A stretch of 64,000 nt of DNA from Stieleria mannarensis (GTDB taxonomy: Bacteria; Planctomycetota; Planctomycetia; Pirellulales; Pirellulaceae). Location of the stretch: assembly GCF_014154935.1 (NCBI RefSeq), contig NZ_JACEHH010000003.1:1-64000 (forward strand), given 5' to 3'. Within the stretch, counting starts at the first letter, position 1, and each line of letters begins with the position of its first letter. Of this stretch, positions 41,279-52,100 are shown piece after piece. A program made the position numbers and the translations under genes. The notes beneath the pieces are model-generated. The model ran no database searches and was not told the origin of the DNA. It saw only the letters and a program-made list of their open reading frames with translations.

Positions 41279-41295
41279 CGGAGGCTCGGCATGGG

Positions 41296-41336
41296 TGTTG
41301 GGCAGGAACGGCGGCAGAGGCCGCCGAGGCCCAACA
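41296..41336 (-). promoter_or_regulatory. Compound stem-loop in the leader of the giant gene
   Basis: An outer 8-bp stem TGTTGGGC (41296-41303) / GCCCAACA (41329-41336) encloses an inner 6-bp stem CGGCGG (41309-41314) / CCGCCG (41321-41326). It ends 18 nt before the preferred ATG. It could hide or shape the translation start, act as an attenuator, or stabilise a 37-kb mRNA. If the upstream start at 41365 were used, it would be coding instead. Confidence 0.45.
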
Positions 41337-41594
41337 GCTACACGCCGATCCCCCGGTGGGGACAAGCCCCTATTGTCCTCCCCCGGTTGGCGATATTCAA
41401 CACTTGTCCACTAGGAAACCGCAGCAAATCGCATGCCTCCGCCTGCCCCCTCCGGGGTCTCCGCCAGCCACCCTCCGTTTCACCGGACGTCGGGAGCGCA
41501 CCTCCAACACAATCTTCGCCCTCCCGAGCCATGCCTAAATAATCTCGGCGTCTCCGGTCTGGCCCCTGAGCATGCTGGAACCGTCTCGTCGCGC
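41337..41594. other. Intergenic region between giant gene and flavodoxin remnant
   Basis: 258 bases of GC-rich sequence. The plus-strand frame covering it (from 41433) shows no protein character until the flavodoxin-like part begins at 41595. The giant-gene promoter should lie here on the minus strand, but no consensus boxes were recognised. Confidence 0.5.
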
Positions 41595-42175
41595 GTTACC
41601 AAAGTCGTCTCAGCGTTTTTGGCACATTCCACGAAGATTGTCGAACGAATCGCGGCAACTTTAGCGGACGTCGAATGTGCGGTTGAAGTGTGCGATCTTG
41701 CGCGCTCGCGACCGGAGCAATCGCTCGATGAGTATGACGGAGTGATCGCTGGCGGGCCATTGCATGGCGGCAAGCATCCGCCAGAGCTTGTACGTTTGTC
41801 ACCGAAAACCGTACGACGTTGAACACAAAGCCCTCGGCGTTCTTCTCCGTCAGCCTTTCCGCTGCGGGAGACGCGAAACAGCAGGCAGATGCGACTCGTT
41901 GTCTGAACGAGTTTCTTGAAGAAACCGGTTGGAAGCCAAGTGCCACCACGACGGTTGCCGGAGCACTCCTTTACCGTGAATACGGCTTCTTCAAACGCTG
42001 GATGATGAAGAGCATCGTGAGCGGTGCCGGTGGTGACACGGATACGACACGTAACTACGTGTATACGGATTGGGAATCGCTTGAGAAGTTTGCCCATGAA
42101 CTCGCCCGCGACTGGACTACGCGGAGGGCCGTTCTACACGAATCGGGACTGACGTGCGGTTCACCGCAATCTTAG
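41595..42175 (+). pseudogene. Frameshifted flavodoxin-domain protein (HemG-like)
   Basis: Two overlapping frames give one protein. The first reads VTKVVSAFLAHSTKIVERIA, then CAVEVCDLA, LDEYDGVIAGGPLHGGKHPP, ELVR. The second (from about 41819) reads NTKPSAFFSVSLSAAGD, FLEETGWKPSATTTVAGALL and YREYGFFKRWMMKSIVSGAG, then DYVYTDWE-like RNYVYTDWESLEKFAHELA. This matches flavodoxin-fold, HemG-like menaquinone-dependent protoporphyrinogen oxidase proteins, which bind FMN. Inserting one base near 41797 (after GTACGTTT) would give FVTENRTTLNTKPS and restore one frame. The start is also damaged: GTT where ATG is expected, with the phosphate-loop region shortened (FLAHSTK). It is therefore a pseudogene unless the reading has an error. 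It lies at the edge of a decay zone between the two giants. Confidence 0.75.
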
Positions 42176-42192
42176 GAAACTGGAGCCAGCGA

Positions 42193-42276
42193 TGACTGAC
42201 ATGCACCCGAACGTCGCTCTTCTAAGCCGATTCGACACGGCCGACATCGCTCAACCAAGACCATCGCTCCGCTAAC
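42193..42276 (+). pseudogene. Stump of a SnoaL-like (NTF2-fold) gene
   Basis: ATG at 42193, 17 nt after the flavodoxin stop, opens MTDMHPNVALLSRFDTADIA, followed by a premature stop after 27 codons. The HPNVALLxRFDxxDI pattern resembles the first helix of SnoaL/ketosteroid-isomerase-like proteins of planctomycetes. The sequence runs straight into the 3' end of a transposase remnant read from the other strand (shared bases around 42240-42255), so the rest of the gene was probably lost at that junction. Assignment is tentative because only about 20 residues remain. Confidence 0.4.
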
Positions 42277-42658
42277 GCCTCGGGACAATTGACATTCACG
42301 TCAATCTCTGGCTTGGTCGGTGTCGCCGGAGAACCGTCTTTGTTGCGGCGGCGGAGGGAACAGACGCAACCAACGCCGAGCGACCTCATCGTCACTCCAG
42401 GTCGCAGCAACATCGGCCCGGCTGCGCAGTACCAAGTGCAGCTGGTTGCTCATCACGGCAAAGGTCAGGCATTCGATCGCAAAGACTGACGCGAGGAACT
42501 CCAGCCGACTGCGAATCCCCCCCACGCCGATGCTCGAAGGACTGGCCGGTGAAATGATCTTCACCGCACAAAAACGCCCGACGGACGCAGCGTTGCACGC
42601 AGTGCAAGACCTGAACATCCGCAGGATCCACGACTTCCGAGCGAGGTCTCCGAGCCAT
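42222..42658 (-). pseudogene. Dead IS200/Y1-type (REP-associated-like) transposase remnant
   Basis: Three frames must be joined. ATG 42658, with GGGAG 6 nt upstream, starts MARRPRSEVVDPADVQVLHC and runs to GQSFEHRR. A shift at a C7 tract (42517-42523) leads into IRSRLEFLASVFAIECLTFA and MSNQLHLVLRSR. A second shift near 42350-42358 leads into LRRRNKDGSPATPTKPEIDV, ending LSDVGRVESA. The HUH catalytic motif, normally NHLH in this family, reads NQLH. The C-terminal part with the catalytic tyrosine is absent. The family is the large planctomycete Y1_Tnp transposase group that nicks single-stranded DNA. It cannot be active. Confidence 0.75.
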
Positions 42659-42784
42659 CGCAATCTCCCAAGGTGAACAAAGCAAGATGAAAGTAGACAA
42701 AAACAACCGCCGTGGGTCAATGAATTTGGGTGGCCTCCTTTAACTCAGTTCTTCCAGGAATTTAGTGGCATCCATCCAAGTAGG

Positions 42785-43011
42785 GATTTTTTGAGGCATT
42801 GGCTCCTGCGTCCAATGAGCAAAAAGGCAAGCCCGCGGCGGAGGTGTTCCGCCACGGGCTTGCTGCACCACCTGCGCGCTAGATATCCCTTCCCAGGCCC
42901 GCGTCCCCGCAGAGCCTGAGTCCGTTTTTCCCGGCACCTTGAAGCCTGCCGAGTACCAACGAACGTTGCAAACAGTCATTGGACGCAGGAGCAAATGCCT
43001 CCGAAAATCCA
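42785..43011. mobile_element. MITE-like element with about 35-bp terminal inverted repeats
   Basis: The left end GGATTTTTTGAGGCATTGGC continues with TCCTGCGTCCAATGA. The reverse complement of the right end (42976-43011) reads GGATTTTCGGAGGCATTTGC then TCCTGCGTCCAATGA. The arms differ at about three or four positions. The element is about 227 bp, has no coding capacity and carries a strong internal hairpin. A further inverted pair and the direct repeat CCTTTAACTC lie outside it. It may be a non-autonomous transposon or a structured RNA locus. Confidence 0.55.
42820..42863 (-). terminator. Rho-independent terminator for the second giant gene
   Basis: On the minus strand, GCAAGCCCGTGGCGGA, loop ACACC, then TCCGCCGCGGGCTTGC form a 16-bp stem with one mismatch, followed by CTTTTT. 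It lies about 265 nt past the stop of the 4,529-residue gene, which reads toward it. Confidence 0.7.
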
Positions 43012-43126
43012 CCACCATGAGTTCGGCCCAGGCGAGCTACACGGTCACGAGTTTGCCACTAAATGCCGCGAAAAACCTTTAACTCGAAGATGGCTGTGCT
43101 TTTCTCTCTTTGGCCAAGATGTGGAG

Positions 43127-46100
43127 CTATTCAGAGCTTGGACTCTCGCGGATTTTCGATGAATAGCCGTTCGCGACGTCCGCCTGAAATCCGATAAAGT
43201 AAGAGGTTGACCAGCCACCAAGGACTTCGTCTTCGCTCGTGTCGGGTAATCCGGTGGCGTTGTCCAGCGGCGGAATGGCACTGTAGAGTCCAACGCCATC
43301 TCCAGCCCGCATGTCTCCCGTACCGCCGGAACCAGCTCCAATGCCACCACCGGTGCCGACACGTCGAAACGGGCCAACGAACAACAATGCTCTATCAATA
43401 TCCTTTAACTTCCCATCCGGTTTTTCCGTAAAAAGCTGGACATTCGATTTTCCGAACCCTAATGCAAGTCCGAGACCGGATCCCCAATCGGTCGTCTCGT
43501 ATCGACCAGCCCCCTTGATATCGAGCACCCCGTAAGTGTAACCAGCGACAACTGCATCGAAGCCGAATGTTTCCCAGGTCCCTGTCCATTTCTTGCTGTT
43601 TTCTTCGTCCGGAAGCTCAAACTCGCCCCAGACCTTGTAAATGTTGGCCAATTCAATGATTGTAGTAGTGATCCCGATTAGAGTCCCCAGCAGTGCGACA
43701 AGAAATTCACCATCAGGATCAATGTTGTTGATCGGATCACCACTGACATAGGTGTAGCGATTGAGATTCCTCCAGTCCCCAGGCTTCACGCCTGCGCGGT
43801 CGGGGCTGACAAATCGCCCGTCCTCAGGCGAATAAAAACGCGTTCGCAGATAATCAAGTTCGACACCGTCTAGTCGCCGCTGTGCACGGTAAAGGAAATC
43901 GTTCTCGATGGTGGCGTCTTCCGTTAAGAGTTCACCGAATGCTCCGTAATCGTAGGTGGCGAGGGCCTTGCCGCCGGAGCCGCTCATGCGCCGTACGCCG
44001 CTGTGCAGATCTTGGTGATAGTACGCGGGCTGACCGGCGCGAGTCATCGACAATCGATCAATGCCGTAGGTGTAATAGGTTTCGGCAGTGCCCGTCGGAC
44101 TGTAGTCAGCGACGACGCGGGGCCGTTGGCCAACTTCATCGATCAGATGGTTCTGCACGACGCCATCGCGGTTTTGTCGGACCAGATTGCCCTGAAAGTC
44201 ATAGGTCAGTTGTGTTACGGACGTCACCCCGTTGGTGGTGACTTCAATCTCAACAAGTCGCCCCCATGGATCCCAGCGGTAATCAGTTATCGACTCGGGC
44301 GTCTGCTTGCGAATCAGATTGCCATCGGCGTCATAAGCGTAGGTCGTTTCGCCGAGGTCGGATACTGAGCGGACGAGACGCCCGCCTGAATCGTACTCAT
44401 GTGCCGTCGTCCCATCGGCATTGTGTTGCCTTACACGATTCCCCGCGGAGTCATACTCGTAAGTCGTTCGTGACGTCAACTGCCCGTTAGAATCGAATCG
44501 TTCCTCGGCGATCAAACGATAGGCCAGGTCATAGCGATACTCTCGGCGACCTTCGGGTGAGATAACCGAACTAATTTGCCCAGAATCATGGTAGCTGTAT
44601 CGATAGGAGTCGATGATTGCCCCATTCAGTGTCTGTGCAATCTCGATTGGACGGCCGAAGTCATTATAGCTGCGTGTCTCGGTCATGCCGTTGGGATAGC
44701 TGATCGATGCGACCTTGCCGGCTGCGGCGTACGTGTAAGAAACGGCGTCGCCGCTCGGATCAATCACGCGTGCTACCTGCCCATCCGCGTCGTATTCGTA
44801 CCGAGTCGAGCCGAACGAGGTAGTCATCTCGACAACGCGGCCGACGCTGTCATAGTCGTACGCAATCGTTTCTCCATCCGGATCGGTTTTGAGGATCAGT
44901 CGCTGGCGGCTGTCGTACTCATAGCGAGTCGTGCCCCGCGCATCGCGCACCGTTTCGACTCGCCCGGCTGCGGTGTAGCTGACCTCGTATTCGACTTCGC
45001 TAGCGGTTTGCGTCAATTCGTTGCCGTTGGAATCAAACGTTGCCTCGATTCGGCTACCGTCTGCGTTCATCAATCCGACCCGATTGCCAGCCGCGTCATA
45101 ACTGAATACCTGAGGTGTCTGATCACCAATCTGTTGCGACACGACTCGGCCTAGCCGATCGTACTCAAACTTGCTAATCACATCACCGGGCGCCGTTAGT
45201 TGGATGATGTTTCCAGCAAGATCGTACTCGTAGCGCGTAATCCCACCAGCGGGATCGGTAACTGAAGTCAATCGCCGGGAGGCATCATACGTCATCCGTG
45301 TTTCACCACCGTTGCGGCTGATCTGTGCGATCCGATTTCCGACCGAGTCGTAACGGAACTCTTCGAAGCCACCGCTGCCGTCTCCGATAGCGACCAACCG
45401 CCCAACGGCGTCGTAGCGGCGAATTTCAATCGTGCCATCGGCCCGCTCAAGCCGCGTCGGCCGGCCGGCGGCGTCGAATTGAGTGGTTTCAGCAAAGTTG
45501 GTGACACCTTCGCTCGTTGCCTCACGCCAGGAGCTATCAAACGTTCGCTGGCGGATCAGTTCACCGTCCACACTCACCTTAGTTTGCCGAGCGAGGGCGT
45601 CGTGTGTGTAGTCGACGGAATACGTTTCGGTCCCTTCATCGTCGAGGTAGCGCACGCCCGCCAAGAAACCGCGTTCATCGTAGTTCATCTCTGCGATCAA
45701 GCCACCTCGGCTGAGCCAACGTATCGTGTTGCCATCGCCATCGTATTCGTACGTTGCGGATGTTCCGTCTGCGAAACGTTCGGCAACGATGTTGCCATTC
45801 CCGTCAAAGTCAACTTCGGCCGCGTTTCCTAGCTCGTCGATCGAACGCACCGGCTGCCCATTGGCATCGTAATCGGTTGTGGTGGTGGAGCCATCGGGCA
45901 AAGTGGCGCTCAGCCTTCGACCCTCCGCGTCATACTCAAATGTGTAGCCACCGACGCGGGGATCGTCGACCGTTCCGAACGCGGCGGTGACCTCCAGTTG
46001 TCGTCCCACCGAATCGAAGGTTCGCCGCGTCACGCGACCCATCGGGTCGGTAAACTCCAACACCCGGCCGGATTCATCTCGATTCATCGTCGTGCGAGCG

Positions 46101-49100
46101 CCGTCCGAATCGACTCGTTCGATAACGTCTCCCTGGGCGTTGACGGTGAACTGCGTTAGCGCACCGAGCGGATCGATTGTGGCAACTCGATTGCCCGATG
46201 GGTCATAACGATGCTTTGTTACATTGCCCAATGCGTCGGTCGCCGACGTGATGTTGCCGCTCATGTCGTAGGTTCGGTAGTACGTTTCACCAAGTGGGCC
46301 GATTCTTTGGGTTTCGAATCCTTGAGCATTGTAGGCATAACTGAATTCCTGACCGGCGACATCGGTGCGTTTCAGCAGGTTGCCGTCATCATCGTAAACG
46401 AACTCCGTTGTATCACCGAAAGATGAAACGGCGTTGATAACTCGACCCGCGTTATCGTACGTCCTTGTCACCTCGCGACCGGTGGCGTCGATCACCGTCT
46501 CCGTTCGCTCGTCAGGATTCTGCGTGAGACGCCTCAGGTTGCCCACCGCATCGCTTAGACTCGATACACGACCGTCTACGTCGTACTCAACGACGTGCAC
46601 CGCCTCGCCGCTGGGACCAACGACGCTAGACAACCGCCTCGGAGTGGATCCGTCATACAGATACTTGGTCAACACTCCGGTGCGATCACTGAATGATGTT
46701 AACAAGGCATTGTCGTAACCGTATGTCAGAGACGCTCCGGATGGATCCGTGATTGCAATGATCCTCCCGCGCGCATCGCGGTCAACCGCGACTGCTACTT
46801 GGTCCCCGTAACGCACACCGTCATTGCCGAAAGTCAACGTATTCCCATTGCGATCCTGAGCTGAAGTCAGTTGGCCGCTCGCACCTTCAACTCGATAACG
46901 AATACCGTCGCGTGTCGTCACCACATACGCTCCCCCGAAGTCCGGGCTGGCAGGGTTGTAGGGAATTCCTCCGGGGGCGTAGAGTTCGCCCTGTTCGTTG
47001 ACGTGTAGGTAGTTGCTGGTACCCGTCGAAAGCGTTGACGTGACACCGGGATCGGGTATGAAACGCGGGCGGGCTAGCACAAGATTGTTGCCGCCCCAGC
47101 CTGGCAGCACGCGGATGTCCGGATTGAAGGTGAATCCTTGCCGGCCTTGGCCGGGAATGTTCAAGAACACTTTCACGCCCGGTCGCAGTCCGCTGTAGAT
47201 GCCGATGTCTTCCAGTCCGCTTGCCGGCAGACCCACGCGCAGATCCGTGTCGCGATATTCAAGTCTCCAACCATAACCAAAGTCGCCTTGGCGGTCTGCC
47301 TGGAGCGTATCGTAGATCCGTGTGATTTCGATTGGGATTCCCGCTACCGGAATGACCATGTCCGTAAAACTCAACTGGAAATTGCCAAGTTTCAATTCGC
47401 CCGCCAGACCCACGTGATGCTCGACCACATTTGCCGTACCTTCGGTGGTGGCAACTTGCAGCCGAATGACATACTCGTCGTTGAGCAGCAGGCTGGTATC
47501 CCACACTCCGAGCTCACCGTCGACAACCGGTGTGGTGCTGCGGAGGATTTCGGTGAAACTCGTCTCGTCGGCGCGGCGGTAGGACAGCGTGTACGCACCA
47601 AAGTTTTCGTGATCCGCCGTGCCGGTAATGGAAACCATGCCGACGGCGGTCCCATTGTCGGCCGGGCTGGTGATGATCGCCGTGGGGACTTCAGGGCCAG
47701 GGTTGTTCGACCAGCCCTCTGGCACGTCATAATTGAACGAAATCGTTTCCGTCGACACGTTGCCACTGGTGTCAATAGCCGTAGCCGTCGCGGTGATCGT
47801 TTCAAAAAACCAATCTTCAAATTGGAACGTGGCGGTGCCGGCGGCGCTCAGCGGTATGTCTTGGCCATTGGCCTCGAGCGTCAGTGAAGCAACCTCCACG
47901 TTATCAATTGCCTTGGCGTAGACAACAAAAGGTCCCTGCCAGGGCAAGATATTACGGCTGCCATCGTCGGGCACCTCGATCAGGCTCACCCTTGGTGCGA
48001 CGCTGTCTTCGATGACCGTCAGGGTGAAGGATTGTGAGGTCGAGCCGCCGCGCGGGTCTCGGACGGTAACGTCAAACGAATGATCACCGAGGTCCGAAAC
48101 CGTCGGCGTCCAGCGGATTCGTCCGAAGGCATCGATCGATGCCGAAGCCGGTGCTTGAGTTAATTCGTATGTCAATGGATCCAGGTTGGCATCGGATGTC
48201 AGAACGTCATAGCGATACAATGCTCCCGCAGTCGCTTCGGCGGGCGCGGAACTGTCGATCACTGGATCCAGGTTCTGCCCCAGCACATCGATTTCGAACG
48301 ACTCGATCGCCGCCGCTCCGCCTTCATCAACGACACGGATCGTAACAGGGACTTTGCCTTCAGTTCCAACACCAGGCGTCCAGGTGATTCGGCCCATCAA
48401 ATCGATCGCCATGTCGGCCGGCCCTGTCGCAATCAGGTAGCTTAGCTGGGTTCCTTCTGGGTCGACAGCATCGATCGTGTATTGATAGGACGATCCGACC
48501 GCGGCGAATCGAGGAGCGTTACTATGGATGACCGGCGCCGCATTGGCTGCACCTTGGTTGACTCGAATCGCAAAGGTTTGGGTGCTCGTTCCGCCCACTC
48601 CGTCGGAGACCTCGATGGCAACCGTTTGTGAGCCGACTTGATCCATACCGGGTGTCCATACGATCTCGCCGGTCGTTTCGGTGATCGACATTCCGGCAGG
48701 AGCATTCAAAAGGCGATAGGCAAGCGGATCGTTTTCGGCATCGCGCGCGATGACCGAGTAGAAATAGGCATTGCCAACCGCAGCCTCTGTGTCCGGAACA
48801 CTCTGGATGACGGGGGGGCCGCCAAAGCGTCGAGCCACGAGCTTGAAGGAATGGATGGTTTCCGCACCGAAGGTGTCAGCCACACGAATCACAACTTCAT
48901 GTTCGCCACGCTGGTCCTCGGCGGGCGTCCAGCGAAGCGTCCCCGCAACTGGATCAAGGCTCATTCCGGCTGGCCCATCGAGCAGTGCATACGAAAGAGG
49001 GTCCCGATCCGGATCGACCGCTTCAAGATCGTAGATGTATCGCTGGTCGACGACCGCAGCAAGGATCGGACTGGATTGAATTTGTGGCTTCGCATTGGCC

Positions 49101-52100
49101 AGCGAGCCGACAACTGAAACGGGGACGTCAACTTCCAGCTCCGTTCCGTCCGCAGTCACGGCGACGAAGGTCAACGAGTGTTCGCCGAGTTGGCTGCTGC
49201 TGGGTGTCCACCGAATCGTTCCATCAGCTTGTACCATCAATCCGGACGGTGCGTCGTTGATCGTCCAGTCAACGTCTCGGCCAAGTGAATCCATTGCCGC
49301 AATCCGCGCGATGGTTTGTTGACTGACTGGGAACCGATTGCGCGGAAGTTGAACGTCGACCAGTTCCACAAGCGGCGTCGCGGATGAGACCTCGATGGTA
49401 AAGCTCTCTTCGGTGACCGCACCCTCACCATCAGCGACTTGCAACAGGAACTCAAACGGCCCCGTCGCATCGGGAATCCAAGTCATTCGCCCGCTGTCCG
49501 CATCGATGCTCGCACCGTGTGTCTGACCAGACAAGGTGAAGGTCAGCGGTTGTTGCTCGGGATCCAGTTGCTCGGGGTCCTGAGCAGCGATATCGAACTG
49601 ATGTGGTTGATTGAGATACGCCAACCGACCGGGCAATCGGGTCACAACGGGGGCGAAGTTGGGTGCTGTCACATCGACCGTGAAATCTTGCATCGCGACG
49701 GAATCACCCGAAACCGCTCGCAAGATCACGGTATGGCTGCCAACCTGAGCGATGGTCGGTCGCCAAGCAATCAAGCCGGTAGCGGGATCCACGACCATTC
49801 CCTCCGGTGCCAGGGGCAGGTCATACTGTATTTCGGCTTCGTTGATTGCCATCGCGACCGAGGCGTAGGTGAAGGTCTCTCGGGCTTCAATCGCCGAGGG
49901 CGCTGTGGTGACAAAGTGCAGTCCGGCGGCGACCGAAGTATTGGTTGGCCGGAGTACAAAGTCGTTGTTTTCATTGACCTCATCCTCGCCGAGCGTCACC
50001 ATCAATCCATCGATTGCAGCCGCATCGATCCAGCCGGCCGGGGTGTCGGTGAGCAGTTTGTAGTCCCCCGCTGACAATCCGGCCAGTGCGTAATGACCGT
50101 CCCGATCGGATATCGCCATCGGCTCCGATGGATCGCGCTGTCCATCCTGATCCAGGTCAGCGAACACCTTCCAGAAAGCAATCGGTGTATCATCTTCGGT
50201 CTTGAGCTGACCTCGAATTTGGCTCAGTGTTAGCGCATTGATCGCCAGATCGTACGATGTTGCTGGGTCAGAACTATTGAACTGCTCCGGTTCAACTCGC
50301 CCGACAAAGCCGGACGGCGTTTCAAATCCGGCAACGGGCTCAATCCGCACGGCGTATTCACCCGGCAGTAGTTTTTCAAAACGGTAATCTCCGCTCGCGT
50401 CGGTCGATGTTTGGTGTTCGTGCGGATCGGCGAAACCGTTGTCGTTGGAGTCAATGAACAGCCTCCAACCGTCCAAGCCGGGTTCGGCAGGATGCTCACT
50501 GCCATCATCCTGCACACCATCGTCGTTAAGGTCATTGAATAGGCGTCCCGTGATACTGCCACGAAGATCTGGAAGCACATGCAGCGTGAACGTTTGGACG
50601 TCGAAACCGCCACGTCCATCTTCGACCGAGATCGAGAACTGCTGTGGTCCGGGATCGACCAGCCCGTCGGCCGCACCGGGAGGATTGCCATTGGTGACTC
50701 GATAACCGTGGTTTTCGTTTCCACTGTAGTCGCGAACCGTCAATTCGTCCTTTTCACCAAAGCGATAGTCCAACACGAGCGACGGTTCATTCTCGTATTG
50801 GGTGTTTAGCCCTTCACGAATTTGCTGCGCGTCGCGAGCGGTGTTCCAAATGCGATAATTGTCCGTCGCCCCCTGAAACTGGAAAAAGCTATCGTGGATG
50901 CCTGGGTTGCGATTCGAATAATCGATCGATCCCGGCAGGGGCCGCGTAAACAGTGATTGTCCATTGGCGTAGACGGAAACTTCATTGGTTGAGTCGTCGA
51001 TGCTGATCGCGAAGTGATACCAACGATTGGCGTCGAACGAAAACGGCAAATCATAAAACTGGTAACCACCTTCCGTGTGAGCTTCGAACCGAAGGGTATT
51101 GTTGAACCGATTTGATAGACCATAGGCGTAACCCGCATTGTTGGACCGAGAGAACAAGTAATCGGCCCCATTTCCGGCCGGCAACGCCGTCCAGTTGAAC
51201 CAACCTTCCACGGTGATCGATTCCGGTTGAAGAGAATCATTGACCGGCGTTCGAACGTAACCGGTACTCGACCGGGGGAGGAAGGTGCTGAGAGTAGAAT
51301 CTTGGCGAGTGTCCCAGGCCAGTTCGCCGGTCACCGGATCCAGCGTGGCTCCCTCGGGACCCTCCAGCAGACGATAACGCAGCGGATGCCCGTCGCCATC
51401 GTTCGCCGCAACGCCATAGGAAAAGGCTTCACCCGAACCGATTTGGGTTACTGGCGTGGTGGCGATCAAGGGTGCCACATTTTCGCGAGCCGGCTCGACA
51501 GCAATCTTGAACGATTGGGTCGCCACACCGCCGCGACCATCGTCGGCCGAAAGAGTGACCTCATGCACACCGACTTGGTCGGGTGATGCCGCCCACAACA
51601 GATCGCCGGTTTGCGGGTTGATGATCAATCCGCCTGGACCATCAACGATCGCGTAGGTCAGCGGGTCATCGTCGGGATCGATCGCCTCGCTGTCGTAACG
51701 ATAGACCTCATTCGGATCGAACCGATTATAAATCACGCTAGCAGTGGCATCGCCCGCATTGACGACGATCAAATCTTGACGTCCGTCTTCATCGGCATCG
51801 GCCACGGTAATTCGTTTCGGAAATTCACCGACGACGATCGACTGCGGTCGCGCGAATTGGTTTCGTCCCAAGCCGTAGAACAGCTGCAGGCTGTTTTCAC
51901 TGCCGAGCGTGACCGCCAGGTCCAGATTGCCGTCGTCGTTCAACGAAATCGCAGCGACGTCGGTGGGCGTCGACGTGAGGTTGACGTACACCGGCGACGA
52001 CAAGACACCGCTTCCGACCGATGGCACGATCATCACACGCTGCGAGTCGGGCAGACTGATGACCGCGTCAGTTACCCCATCGCCGTCGACGTCGGCGACG

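Larger units (their letters stand above)
42659..43126. other. Intergenic region occupied by a MITE-like element
   Basis: 468 bases without a credible gene. A 92-codon minus-strand frame (43018-42740) is only a read-through of the repeats. The content is a nested set of inverted repeats (42785-43011), a terminator hairpin (42827-42863), an outer ATTTAGTGGCA/TGCCACTAAAT pair (42762-42772 and 43054-43064) and a direct repeat CCTTTAACTC (42737-42746 and 43076-43085). Confidence 0.55.

Noticed and set aside
37960-41130. Regular DNA repeats considered as a CRISPR or satellite array
   Set aside because: The period is about 630 bp, coding and in frame; there are no short identical repeats with unique spacers, and no cas genes in the window.
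41279-41365. Longer N-terminus of the giant protein from 41365
   Set aside because: The extra 29 residues are Pro/Arg-rich, come from a perfect stem-loop, and precede the usual start of LEPR-XLL leaders.
41433-41594. N-terminal extension of the flavodoxin frame
   Set aside because: Pro/Ser-rich read-through of intergenic DNA; flavodoxin similarity begins only at 41595.
42740-43018. 92-codon minus-strand frame between the giants as a small gene
   Set aside because: It is made entirely of the inverted-repeat element and hairpin, without a start signal or protein character.
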